64,000 bases of DNA from Salvator merianae (lineage: Eukaryota; Chordata; Lepidosauria; Squamata; Teiidae), in assembly GCA_003586115.2 (NCBI GenBank), contig QVOM02000034.1, positions 132,167,598 through 132,231,597 on the forward strand. The letters are read 5' to 3'. The notes under the pieces are model-generated. The model was not told the origin of the DNA. It ran no database searches and saw only the letters and a program-made list of their open reading frames with translations. The first letter of the stretch is position 1, and every line of letters begins with the position of its first letter. Positions 55,001-60,779 of the stretch are shown piece after piece. The position numbers were made by a program, and so were the translations under genes.

Positions 55001-58000
55001 AGATGCCTGAGGAAATCGTGGCTCTAACCTCTGTACCACAAAAAGAACCAAGACTTTCCGAGACAAAGCCGATCCATCTTCCAGAGCTAAAAGAACCAAC
55101 TTGAGGGCTTCCTCTTGCATTGCTGGAAAATTAAGACCAATAATAAAAATTAAGAACATTTAACATACATATTGCTCTTTTTTTTTTTTTTTTTTTTTTT
55201 AAAGATCTTAAAAAACTAGATCTGGAAACAGCCTTGGAAAGAGGCCATTTTCCACACACCACAATAAAACCCTGGTCTGCAACCCTGGAGGCTGAGGAAC
55301 TTTTGTTGCCAGTCTCTAGAGCTAGGCCATGCAAATGGCTGCCAGAGTGGTCTCCACCACCTTGCACTTCCTGGTCTGAATCCTGCAGTCCAGGCCAGGA
55401 AGTGAGTTCTGCGTTCCACGCTAGTATGCAGAATATGGAAGTTTCCATAGAGATCACATGTTTATACATTAGACTCTTAAAATTCATGGACATTGCTAGT
55501 CCAAAGAATTCTGGTGAAGTTTTACTTCTTCTGTATGTCTTCAGTAATCCTTGTACACTAATGGAATAATAAACATAGCACAGATGTTTTTATTCTGGCT
55601 TTTCAAAACCTGTTGATTTTTATACACTTGTGAGGAAAAATAACGCATAACATATGCTAAAAACAAATATAAACTCCAAGTTTTCCTCAGACAAGGGTAG
55701 AACAATTTATTTTTTATATGTTTCTGTTATGCTTAGTCTAGTTTTGATATTATAAAGCTTTGCTACAGAAGGACGTATTTTCTTCTAATATGATGAATTC
55801 TTACTATGCTGCATTACATCTACCTCTACAGAATTCTTATGCTGTATCATATCTACAGAATAAAGGAGAGGAATAACTCTTTGCTCATCTCAGGGCACAT
55901 TATTATACAGCACCATATGGATGCCAAGCAGGTCTGAGTATTCTGATGGAAAACCATCTTTCTGAGTTCCATAATGAATATAAATAAATAAAATGCCAGT
56001 GCAACATAATGACAGGAGCACTAGGCTACAATCTAGGATTTCTTGGGTTCAAATCCTTGCTCTGCTAAGAAAGGTGACCTTAGGCCAGTCACAACCACTC
56101 AGCCTAACCTATGCCACAGAACTGTTGTGGGCATAAAATGAAGAGATGGAGAATGATGTGCACTGTCTTGGGCTCTTTGGAGAAAAGGTGGGACAGCAAC
56201 AAATAAGTAAGAGATTGAAGAACAGAACAGAGCCTTTTCAGTAACCGATCTTGGAGTATTACATGACCTTCATTGAGAAAACAAACCGGTGGTACTCTTC
56301 CTTTCTTGTCTCCAGCAGTTACACAGAAGTTAGGTTGCCTCCAGATGGTGAGAGGAAAATGCGAGATCTTGTTTAGATCCCGTAATTGCCTCTTGCCATC
56401 CCTGCCAGATAGCAAGGTAAAATCCTGAAGCAAGCCTGGGGCTGAATCGCTCTGGTGCTTGCTCCCAGGATGCTTCAGATGATGAAATACCCAGAACTGT
56501 GCAAGTGCCCACCACAAGAAAAAACCCAGCAACAAGTGTCAGACACAGTAAGTTATATCGCTACCTGGGAAAACCCAGGTTGGGAGGTCCTTTTTTCCAG
56601 CACAGTGATATCCCAGGATTTTGTCTCTATATTCTGGGACTATGTTGGAATTGCCACTGATACATATGGTGCCAGGATATTCCAGGGTTTTAAGAGGCTG
56701 TCTGAATACAGCCCTAGTTATTCAAGAAAACTTTTTTGTGTTAAAGATTGCCTATTACTTTCTATTCTACTTTGATCTACTTTTCCATGTAGAGCTCAAA
56801 ATGATGATTTTATGAGTTGCAGAAACAGTATTTTATCATATAAATGTAAAAACACACAGACTTCTTTCTGTTAATTCTTATGACTATATCAAACATCACA
56901 TTTTGATCACAATATACCTGGTCCGAGGAACTGGCAGCCCCTGGCCCTAACTGCAGCCCAAAGATTAGAAGAAAGTTGCTGTGGATTCTGGTGCTGAAGA
57001 ATAAGCTCTGTGACAGTTCTTTCACCCAATGATCGTGCGGCACGCATAGCTCTGATACGTCCTTCTTCCTCCACTAGCTGGCAATGGACCAGTGTCACAA
57101 GCTTCCTTTGCATGGGGCGACTAAGTACGCTCTGTGTGGTGCTGTTCAATCCCACACCTTTGTAAAGTTTTTAAAAAGAGAGAGTTATTTCTTAGTTTCT
57201 TGTGAATGACATAAAGAATGCATATAATCCACTTCTAGTTGGCCAGTGGAAGGGCACTTTGCCTTAGGCATATTACATCTCTGTATGTCATATTTTACAT
57301 TAGTATTCAAGTCATGTCCTTACAGCTGTTACCTATCTGTAGAAGATCTGGATAAATGTTGGATAAATAACTACAAAGGAAACTGGAGCGATACAAAGTA
57401 AGGCCAAAAAAGTGTATTACTTTTTAAAAACCATCTTCTGCTCCATTAAAGAGTTCCTCAATCTTTTTAAAGTCCTATTTTTAAAACAAGTGTTTACAAA
57501 ATGTACGGAGATCTCAACTGCAGTATTAGAAGAGGTCTTTCTTGTCCCCTTCCTTAGGTGAAGCCTCTTTCTGAGGTGGCATATGCTATAGCCTAGGGGT
57601 ACATCCTCTAAACACAAACAAAAAAACCACACATTTTTCTTTCTAAACTCCATTTTATAAACATAGCTACTTTACACAAAATCAGAGCACTTATTTATCT
57701 AGCTCATTATCAATAACACTGTTTGACAGACGAGTTCCAGGATTTCAAATATAGTTTTTCTAGCCCAACATGGAAATATTCATGATGAAACTGGGGCTTC
57801 TTCCATGACATGGAGGTCCTTTAATTCTGAACTACAGCCATTCCCTCTTTGTATAGATCCAAATTCTTAAAGATTTAATTGATCAATTAAATTAATAGAA
57901 TTCATACAATTAAAAACAGAAGTAGCCTAAACATTTTGATCTGTGTAATCATTAAATTTGAAACTATCAAACAGCCACTGATCTGGTCAGTGACCAGAGT

Positions 58001-60747
58001 AATTTTCTTAAGATGTAATTTGACTCTTTTTGAATACATTCTGGCCATAGATTTCTAACAAGTGTCTGATATGTGTTTTAACCTGTTGAGTATGTTGTCT
58101 AGCAAAATATTCTGAGGACTAGTAATTTATTTCAGTTTCTTTTTTTAATATTACTCTTTCTGCAGTTAAACAGGTCTCTCAGTTGTACATCCTCATTATG
58201 TTTCACCACTGTAAAAATGTTACGCTTCAGGTTTTTTAAAAAAAATTGGCAATAACTGTTGCTTTCAGTTTTAGTGACCTAATGATATATTAAAAGACAC
58301 TTTATCCACCTCTTGCACTGCTGAGTGGTTTAAGGTACAAGGCTAGTTCTTCCACACATTTCTTGGCTTCCTCATAGTGTTTGGTATCTTCAGCACCACT
58401 ACGTAGAGTTATTGGCTGCTGTTCTGGTACCTACACAATGATAACAAACAAATACATGAAAGAACTGAAAACTTCACGTATTGACAAAGCACCTTCGCTC
58501 ATGAAATGCAATGCACCTGTGAAACTATTCTCAATTAACAATATATGAAATATATTTTAACATAAAATTCAGTGAAAATTTCCTTATACATGTAAAATAA
58601 TTACATTTTAGTTATCTGTGAACAATAACATGATCAATAATAAAAATATGATTCCAAATTTATTTCAAGCAAAAAGTAAGGGGCATAAGAATTTGATAGA
58701 AACAAAGAGGAGGAGTGGGCTGTATCAGGCCAATAAGTCTGAGAAACACTGTTTTAATACAAGCACAGCCAACATAGTTTTTCTTACAGTGATTTGAGTA
58801 TGGCCTCAAAGCTATTATTTTCTTTTATTTGTAACAGTCTGCCCAACATCTTGTAAAATATATATTCAAAACAGTCAGGGGCAACCCAGAGGCTTGGGTG
58901 CCCTATGGCTTTCAGCTGTCCCAAATTTATTATATAGAAAAATCAGAATGAATTTGACAAGTGCTTGGTTGGCATCTGAAATGAACACTACAGAAACAAA
59001 CAATCCCAATCCAATTATACTTGAGTAAATACTACGTGATTAGTTTGATTACAATTGTCACACTTTCCTTAGCAAGACTGCTGTGTAGGCATGCATGCCA
59101 ATTCACACGGGTTGGACTTAAACTAAACTGTCTCCCTATATGCTATCCTGGGAACTGGATGGAGTGCTTCATGTGATCTACCACTGCTTCAAGTAAAACC
59201 AATCTTTGTAGAGCTTGGTGCTTAGGGAAGCTTTGAATCATCCAACTGACAAGTTGTGAAGCAGGGACAATTCTAACTAGGACTGCTGTGAAGAATGGTC
59301 TGGAAGTTACATTCTCTAGAATGTGGTAGCTATGCTACTCACTGGACTTACACACCCTGACATAGAAGGTACTAAGGTGGTCAGAGGTACTCTAAACAGA
59401 TCTCTTACCCAGACCACAGTTCAGAAAGAAGAGGGTGACACAAGAAAAAGAAGAGGAGAACCACAGTTTTAGAGTACCATGGCTAAGGACATACCAGAGA
59501 GGGAACAATAATATTCTGAAGGTGCTAGGGTGGGTCAAACAGTAAAATGATAAAATTTAAAACATAATTAAGATAAAATATAAAATACATTTTTGTACCT
59601 ATCTCTGCAGAGCCAATTTAGTGATGAGGGGAGTCTGAGGAAGGACTTATAGGAGAATTCCAGTCAATGATGCAGCCTGCATTTTGTGGTTGACTGAAGC
59701 TGTGCAGAGATCCCTTTTGTATGGAGAGATGAGACTGAAAGGATTTTGGACTGAGCCCAACTGATCTGACAGGAGCTGCAGAGATGAGGATGTGGTACTC
59801 CTTGCCAACTGATGTGAGCCTTGGCAATGAAGCTCCCCATCAATACTTAGACATGGTGATCCTGCTCAAGAAGAAGTAATTCCCGCAGGGTCAGGAAGAC
59901 AGTTTGTAACTCCATCTACAGCTCAATGGTTTCCCCATTCTAACAGGGAGACGCTGGACATTATGACTGAAGGGCGTTGACCTGACTTTGTACCTTTGAC
60001 AGACTGTGAACCAAACTCCACCAGCATAGGCTGCAACAGACCTGGACTAGAAAAAGCAGCTGGAAGTGAGACTGGGCTGCTATTTCTCTTGAAAGAGCAG
60101 GATAAACCATTGTAGGGCTGTTATATCTGACCTGCAGAATCAGGTCTATAAAAGAGACCATGATCCCAAAAAAACTTGTCAGGTCCATCAAATCTGCATA
60201 TCTCTCATAGAAAGTCTTACAAGACAAAATGGTAATCCTGTCTGAGGACAAGTGAATAGGACTGTGTATATCTATGGTACTGAATCTGAAATGGGGCCAA
60301 GCTGCTCTGATTTGATTTGTTAGGAACCCCAGTTTAGAGAAATGACAAGGGTTGGAAGAACAGCTTGACCAGTTGGGTATAGAGGTAGGGTTTTTAAGTG
60401 AGCAGAAAGATGAAAGATATCCTTTTTATATACCCATTCCATGACAAACAACATCATCCCTGGAAAAAAAATATTAAAAAAACAGTGTGAAAAAGCAAAG
60501 GCTTAGACATTGTTACCTGAGCACCCACAAGCTGCAGCAAGGCTGAATTCACAGGAAGATGTTCAATATCTGTGTTGATAGTGGTCTGGTCAAAGGGGCA
60601 TGCCTTCCGATGAAGTTTGTTTAGGCACATCTTGCAGACTGTATGGCCACAGCCCAAACTGATTGGTTTTCGGATCGTTTCGTCGAATGTTTGTGTGCAA
60701 ATAGGGCAGGAAAGAAAATCGGTCCATTGTGGAGCTTGTACGGGCAT
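21889..60747 (-). CDS. RC3H1: Roquin-1, complete 19-exon coding region (1,131 aa)
   Basis: RNA-binding repressor that recognises stem-loop decay elements in mRNA 3' UTRs and recruits deadenylation and decapping factors in the cytoplasm; in mammals it restrains T-cell activation. Coding exons (high to low): 60747-60517, 58430-58310, 57157-56918, 55122-54947, 50166-49966, 48283-48151, 45919-45801, 44772-44660, 42127-41846, 41298-41081, 39578-39187, 37286-37128, 35402-35250, 34113-33900, 31904-31814, 31686-31557, 28903-28739, 27073-26967, 22039-21889. Every junction is GT-AG and every phase closes. Domains: RING 14-53, HEPN/ROQ about 90-400, CCCH finger 419-438, then a Pro/Tyr/Gln-rich tail. Numbering equals the mammalian protein through Arg510; one inserted Gly near 546 shifts later residues by one. 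Length is close to the human 1,133. RC3H2 is excluded by the near-identity to Roquin-1 throughout, including the C-terminal tail. Confidence 0.98.
22040..22045 (-). promoter_or_regulatory. RC3H1: NAGNAG tandem splice acceptor
   Basis: The intron ends TTTAGTAG on the minus strand, giving two usable AG cuts three bases apart. Distal use gives Phe-Ser-Asp; proximal use adds one Ser (Phe-Ser-Ser-Asp). Both keep frame. Confidence 0.7.
22046..23010 (-). other. RC3H1: RC3H1 intron before the last exon, left part
   Basis: Intronic sequence, no element recognised. Confidence 0.5.
23015..24225 (+). mobile_element. CR1 LINE, 5' truncated, with 3' end
   Basis: Begins in the RT ([19 protein letters not shown] near 23019), runs through the C-terminal region ([11 protein letters not shown] near 23646) and ends with the familiar squamate CR1 terminus: TTAGATGGGCTACTGGTCTGATCTAGCAGGAC read in two parts, then an ATTCTATG-like tail. 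Many stops. Confidence 0.7.
24300..25700 (+). mobile_element. Possible LTR-retroelement fragment
   Basis: 24340-24540 has an LTR-like layout: TATATACAC at 24443, then ATCAATAAAGG at 24480 as a poly(A) signal, followed by a GC-richer internal segment with an open frame of 198 codons (24605-25201) in one frame and 120 in another. No protease, RT or zinc knuckle is visible, and no second LTR. It could equally be a non-retroviral repeat. Confidence 0.3.
25936..26012 (+). mobile_element. tRNA-derived SINE head, truncated
   Basis: TAGCATAGTGGTTA (A-box-like) followed by GGCTCAAATTGC (decayed B box) and CTCTGCCATGAAAG, as in the SINE at 56.0 kb. The body is missing. Confidence 0.45.
26020..26960 (-). 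other. RC3H1: RC3H1 intron, right part
   Basis: Intronic; no element recognised apart from a short GGGAAA run near 26070. Confidence 0.45.
26967..27073 (-). CDS. RC3H1: RC3H1 coding exon 18 (aa 1047-1082)
   Basis: Encodes [20 protein letters not shown] and on to LPLTF, more divergent than the rest. Acceptor TTTTTTCCAG, donor GTAAAA; ends two bases into a Ser codon. Confidence 0.95.
27850..28640 (-). mobile_element. LINE (L2/L3/CR1 type) 5' region fragment
   Basis: In this orientation the text GGGTGCCATCACAGAGGAGG, ACATGCTGTGAGATACCACAAG and later CAATACAAGAATCCATGG follows the order of a common sauropsid LINE read in reverse, from its AT-rich end through about 800 bases. The exact family is uncertain. 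It sits about 100 bases past the donor of coding exon 17. Confidence 0.45.
28739..28903 (-). CDS. RC3H1: RC3H1 coding exon 17 (aa 992-1046)
   Basis: Reads a PPPPKWPGM motif, then [20 protein letters not shown], a second predicted helix. Acceptor ATCTAG, donor GTGAGT after a Met codon, phase 0. Confidence 0.97.
29000..30262 (-). other. RC3H1: RC3H1 intron between coding exons 16 and 17, left part
   Basis: Intronic; no element recognised. Confidence 0.45.
30316..30352 (-). ncRNA. Hammerhead ribozyme-like motif (core intact)
   Basis: Minus strand: CTGATGA, stem II ATGGA/TCTAT with a short loop, GAAA, a 2-bp stem III GC-TCAG-GC, then T. All invariant core bases of a minimal type I hammerhead are present. 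Stem I is not clear, so activity is doubtful. Confidence 0.45.
30371..30408 (+). ncRNA. Hammerhead ribozyme-like motif (core mutated)
   Basis: CTGATGA, a fully paired stem II GTAGGC/GTCTAC with TGA loop, then AAAA in place of GAAA, stem III GC-TCAT-GC and TA. The G-to-A change sits at an ancestral CpG (TACGAAA to TACAAAA) and should abolish cleavage. Confidence 0.45.
30500..31550 (-). other. RC3H1: RC3H1 intron between coding exons 16 and 17, right part
   Basis: Intronic and AT-rich; no element recognised. Confidence 0.45.
31557..31686 (-). CDS. RC3H1: RC3H1 coding exon 16 (aa 948-991)
   Basis: Encodes a Gln/Leu-rich helix, [15 protein letters not shown], likely a short coiled coil, and ends Arg-Gly-Leu-Glu, donor GTGGGT, phase 0. 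Confidence 0.96.
31814..31904 (-). CDS. RC3H1: RC3H1 coding exon 15 (aa 918-948)
   Basis: Short 91-base exon reading [20 protein letters not shown]. Only a 127-base intron separates it from the next exon. Donor GTAAGA. Confidence 0.96.
32445..33263. mobile_element. Foldback (long inverted-repeat) element, hAT-like ends
   Basis: Ends TAGGGAGGTGCGGAAACTG (left) and, reversed, TAGGGATGTACTGAACTG (right). Inner arms also pair: 32585-32614 with 33098-33120 (CACATYYCTGGCCTCCTC) and 32776-32798 with 32921-32943 (22 of 23). The whole block is one imperfect palindrome, interrupted by a BovB tail. Similar single ends occur at 46238 and 63133. No target duplication was found. Confidence 0.5.
33031..33087 (-). 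mobile_element. BovB-type (RTE) 3' end
   Basis: (TTG)n then TCAGTTGTGTCTGACTCTTC and CCATGGACC, the reverse complement of the well-known BovB 3' terminus. On the minus strand it reads the end of the RT protein ([14 protein letters not shown]) followed by the tail. Confidence 0.7.
33312..33337. repeat. (GA)n microsatellite
   Basis: Thirteen GA/AG dinucleotides in a row. Confidence 0.9.
33900..34113 (-). CDS. RC3H1: RC3H1 coding exon 14 (aa 847-918)
   Basis: Opens Asn-Val-Asp-Ser-Lys and contains the conserved [20 protein letters not shown] (869-888). Ends with a split Asp codon, donor GTATAA. Confidence 0.97.
34120..35245 (-). other. RC3H1: RC3H1 intron between coding exons 13 and 14
   Basis: No element recognised. 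Confidence 0.45.
35250..35402 (-). CDS. RC3H1: RC3H1 coding exon 13 (aa 796-846)
   Basis: Encodes [18 protein letters not shown] and the [20 protein letters not shown] stretch, strongly conserved in Roquin-1. Acceptor TTTTGCAG, donor GTAAGC, phase 0. Confidence 0.97.
35977..36060. repeat. Near-perfect 35-bp hairpin with 13-base loop
   Basis: Arms 35977-36011 and 36025-36060 are inverted copies with five differences, several of them G-U compatible when transcribed. Size and loop resemble a pre-miRNA, but a fossil MITE is equally possible. Intronic in RC3H1. Confidence 0.6.
36232..36462 (-). mobile_element. tRNA-headed SINE (Sauria SINE-like)
   Basis: Minus strand: TAGTTAGAATGCTGGACTAGG, then the B box GTTCAAATTCC (36382-36395), CTCAGCCATGAGAGCTCACTG, and a 3' part ending TTTGGAAGAATGGTGGAATAG. 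Order and wording match the SINE at 56.0 kb. Confidence 0.6.
37128..37286 (-). CDS. RC3H1: RC3H1 coding exon 12 (aa 743-795)
   Basis: Includes the conserved helix [20 protein letters not shown] (755-774), then a Pro-rich patch [13 protein letters not shown]. Donor GTGAAA, phase 0. Confidence 0.97.
37290..39180 (-). other. RC3H1: RC3H1 intron between coding exons 11 and 12
   Basis: AT-rich; no element recognised. The C-run GTGCCCCCCACCCC near 39143 lies close to the donor of exon 11. Confidence 0.45.
39187..39578 (-). CDS. RC3H1: RC3H1 coding exon 11 (aa 612-742): Pro/Tyr-rich tail
   Basis: The largest coding exon, 392 bases. Rich in Pro, Tyr and Gln with PPP and YPP runs, expected to be disordered. 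It shows more substitutions against mammals than the N-terminal half. Donor GTATGA. Confidence 0.97.
40089..40400 (-). mobile_element. BovB (RTE) LINE 3' fragment
   Basis: Plus strand starts TTGTTGTTTAGTTGTTTAGTC then CATGTCTAGCTCTTCATGACCCCATG, read in two parts, as in BovB termini. The minus strand encodes the RT C-terminus: [20 protein letters not shown] and [10 protein letters not shown]. BovB is widespread in squamates and ruminants. Confidence 0.75.
40402..41078 (-). other. RC3H1: RC3H1 intron between coding exons 10 and 11, right part
   Basis: No element recognised. Confidence 0.4.
41081..41298 (-). CDS. RC3H1: RC3H1 coding exon 10 (aa 539-612): MALT1 site 2
   Basis: Pro-rich. Carries Met-Val-Pro-Arg580|Gly (codon 41175-41177), matching mammalian Arg579 after one extra Gly near residue 546. 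Donor GTGATG, phase 1. Confidence 0.97.
41299..41845 (-). other. RC3H1: RC3H1 intron between coding exons 9 and 10
   Basis: A 547-base intron with no recognised element. Confidence 0.6.
41846..42127 (-). CDS. RC3H1: RC3H1 coding exon 9 (aa 445-539): MALT1 site 1
   Basis: Continues after the zinc finger into a low-complexity linker. The first MALT1 paracaspase cleavage site is kept as Leu-Ile-Ser-Arg510|Gly (codon 41932-41934); mammals have Pro at 509, here Ser. Acceptor CTGAAG, donor GTATGT. Confidence 0.97.
42128..43730 (-). other. RC3H1: RC3H1 intron between coding exons 8 and 9, left part
   Basis: No element recognised. Confidence 0.45.
43735..44640 (-). mobile_element. L1-like LINE C-terminal fragment
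   Basis: Minus frames read [20 protein letters not shown] followed by IQNWYHHLG, which fits the L1 ORF2 end (LLAAQ-LIA-WK-PTI-EWY). It stops about 20 bases short of coding exon 8. Frames are broken. Confidence 0.5.
44660..44772 (-). CDS. RC3H1: RC3H1 coding exon 8 (aa 408-445): CCCH zinc finger
   Basis: Holds a complete C-X8-C-X5-C-X3-H finger: C419, C428, C434, H438 (bases 44680-44739). In Roquins this finger adds binding to AU-rich RNA. Donor GTAAGA splits the Lys445 codon. Confidence 0.98.
45570..45706 (-). mobile_element. Penelope-type repeat, third copy
   Basis: Minus strand: GTAGGCTTAGTCTAC (stem II), CTCATGCTACCAACTTCTTTC, TCTCTAAGGTGCTATTCGACC, CTGATCCAGAATGACATGACT. Same family as the pair at 30.3 kb. 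The hammerhead core is decayed (CTTAGTCA for CTGATGA, AAAAA for GAAA). Confidence 0.55.
45801..45919 (-). CDS. RC3H1: RC3H1 coding exon 7 (aa 368-407)
   Basis: Completes the Asp of the Pro-Asp-Ala-Pro-Pro-Pro linker, then reads the last HEPN helices and ends in Gln-Gln-Gln, donor GTATAG, phase 0. Confidence 0.97.
46238..47250 (-). other. RC3H1: RC3H1 intron with one hAT-like end
   Basis: 46238 begins TAGAGGTGTGGGATAGGGCA and runs into TTCAGTCTTGAACTGAACC, resembling the ends of the foldback element at 32.4 kb. The matching second end was not found. The rest is unassigned. Confidence 0.35.
47280..48035 (-). mobile_element. DIRS-like retroelement, RT fragment
   Basis: Minus frames read [10 protein letters not shown], then [19 protein letters not shown], an order typical of DIRS/Ngaro reverse transcriptase (DAYFHIPI ... 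SAPRVFTKVLVALVAHL). Several stops and frameshifts. It lies about 120 bases upstream of the RC3H1 exon 6 donor side. Confidence 0.5.
48151..48283 (-). CDS. RC3H1: RC3H1 coding exon 6 (aa 324-368): HEPN C-terminal half
   Basis: Reads [18 protein letters not shown] onward, an alpha-helical part of the domain. Acceptor CTTAAG is pyrimidine-poor near the cut, but the phase closes exactly. Donor GTAATT, phase 1. Confidence 0.97.
48290..49065 (-). other. RC3H1: RC3H1 intron between coding exons 5 and 6, left part
   Basis: No element recognised; a TG/G-run at 48992-49010. Confidence 0.45.
49070..49330. repeat. Tandem duplication, about 140-base unit
   Basis: Copies at about 49070-49195 and 49210-49330 share GCAGGGTYTGAGCA, GAGCTGCTGAAG and GGATGACTGGAT in order. 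The origin is unknown. Confidence 0.5.
49966..50166 (-). CDS. RC3H1: RC3H1 coding exon 5 (aa 257-323): ROQ domain
   Basis: Begins Val-Thr-Lys-Arg; Arg260 (codon 50155-50157) is the third known RNA-contact residue and is kept. Ends at Ile-Ile-Asp-Lys, donor GTAAAG, phase 0. Preceded by a 4.8-kb intron, the largest complete one after intron 19. Confidence 0.98.
50170..51125 (-). other. RC3H1: RC3H1 intron between coding exons 4 and 5, left part
   Basis: No element recognised; a G-run at 51107-51120. Confidence 0.4.
51130..52245 (+). mobile_element. DIRS-like retroelement, gag-like fragment
   Basis: Plus frames read [53 protein letters not shown] and [14 protein letters not shown]. This order (aromatic-Trp block, small-residue block, PF-G-LFG-LKD block, then basic Ser/Arg/Phe tail) is typical of DIRS-type gag proteins. 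Stops are present. Confidence 0.45.
52250..54250 (-). other. RC3H1: RC3H1 intron between coding exons 4 and 5, right part
   Basis: No element recognised with confidence. Confidence 0.4.
54254..54691. mobile_element. MITE-like element with 39-bp inverted ends
   Basis: Left 54254-54293 and right 54653-54691 are inverted copies: ACGAGGCTTGTGCCAAATTG and ACGAGCCTTATGCCAAACTG, continuing AAGTTTGGYWTTAGTGAMCC. Each end contains its own small palindrome (CCAAAYTGAAGTTTGG). No coding frame and no clear target duplication. Confidence 0.6.
54947..55122 (-). CDS. RC3H1: RC3H1 coding exon 4 (aa 198-256): ROQ RNA-binding core
   Basis: Contains Met199 (codon 55118-55120), the residue changed in the mouse sanroque allele, here intact. 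It also carries Lys220 (55055-55057) and Lys239 (54998-55000), two residues that contact the CDE hairpin in mammalian Roquin structures. Donor GTATGG, phase 0. Confidence 0.98.
55178..55480 (-). mobile_element. Possible retroposon with A23 tail
   Basis: A T23 run (55178-55200) is a poly(A) tail on the minus strand, preceded by a GC-richer body unlike the AT-rich intron around it. No tRNA boxes or known SINE text. The tail ends only 55 bases upstream of the exon 4 acceptor. Confidence 0.35.
55994..56214 (+). mobile_element. tRNA-headed SINE (Sauria SINE-like)
   Basis: B box GGTTCAAATCC at 56046-56056, then TGACCTTAGGCCAGTCACAA, CTCAGCCTAACCTATGCCAC, GTTGTGGGCATAAAATG and a 3' end GAGAAAAGGTGGGACAGC. 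The wording follows the abundant squamate SINE closely. Confidence 0.7.
56437..56714. mobile_element. Possible Harbinger-like MITE
   Basis: The right end in reverse reads GGGCTGTATTCAGACAGCC, flanked by TA, a Harbinger-like terminus. A weak match, GGGCTGAATCGCTCTGG, stands at 56438. The interior has the palindrome ACCTGGGAAAACCCAGGT. Confidence 0.25.
56918..57157 (-). CDS. RC3H1: RC3H1 coding exon 3 (aa 118-198): HEPN/ROQ
   Basis: Starts after an ACAAAG acceptor and reads through the highly conserved segment around [16 protein letters not shown] (121-136) to GCQFLGP (191-197). Phase in 1, out 1. No stop or gap. Confidence 0.98.
57158..58309 (-). other. RC3H1: RC3H1 intron between coding exons 2 and 3
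   Basis: No element recognised. Confidence 0.5.
58310..58430 (-). CDS. RC3H1: RC3H1 coding exon 2 (aa 78-118): HEPN start
   Basis: Opens Val-Pro-Glu-Gln-Gln-Pro and ends in a split Gly codon (phase 1), donor GTGGAT. It links the RING to the HEPN half that folds around the ROQ core. Confidence 0.97.
58431..59590 (-). other. RC3H1: RC3H1 intron between coding exons 1 and 2, left part
   Basis: One hAT-style end in reverse (CAGTGTTTCTCAGACTTATT at about 58754) without a visible partner. Otherwise unassigned. Confidence 0.35.
59600..60440 (-). mobile_element. DIRS-like retroelement, RT/RNase H fragment
   Basis: Minus frames read LGFLTNQIR, then [15 protein letters not shown] and [20 protein letters not shown], matching the DIRS order (LGFLIN-KSSL ... 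L--DRI ... LLGLMAS-IDLVPWAR). Frames are broken. It ends about 80 bases from coding exon 1. Confidence 0.55.
60517..60747 (-). CDS. RC3H1: RC3H1 coding exon 1 (aa 1-77): RING finger
   Basis: Encodes the start and the whole RING-HC finger. Zinc ligands are C14, C17, C33, H35, C38, C41, C50 and D53, the unusual final Asp being typical of Roquins. The exon ends in phase 0 after Gly-Ala-Gln, donor GTAACA. RING is expected to give E3 ligase activity. Confidence 0.98.
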
Positions 60748-60777
60748 TGCTTCAGGTGTTATTTCACCAGACAAAAT
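60748..60777 (-). other. RC3H1: RC3H1 5' UTR part of the first coding exon
   Basis: Thirty bases lie between a CTTTAG acceptor and the ATG. No upstream ATG is present in them. The base at -3 is G, a fair Kozak context. An in-frame TTG stands eight codons after a stop-free stretch, but the family starts at Met-Pro-Val-Gln, which is at 60747. The true first exon must be further right, outside the window. Confidence 0.85.
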
Positions 60778-60779
60778 CT

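Noticed and set aside
56104..56535. 143-codon minus-strand open frame
   Set aside because: Overlaps a SINE on the other strand and has no recognised domain.
60748..60774. N-terminal extension of Roquin-1 by nine residues from an upstream TTG
   Set aside because: It needs a non-ATG start; the conserved family start Met-Pro-Val-Gln at 60747 has a fair Kozak context.
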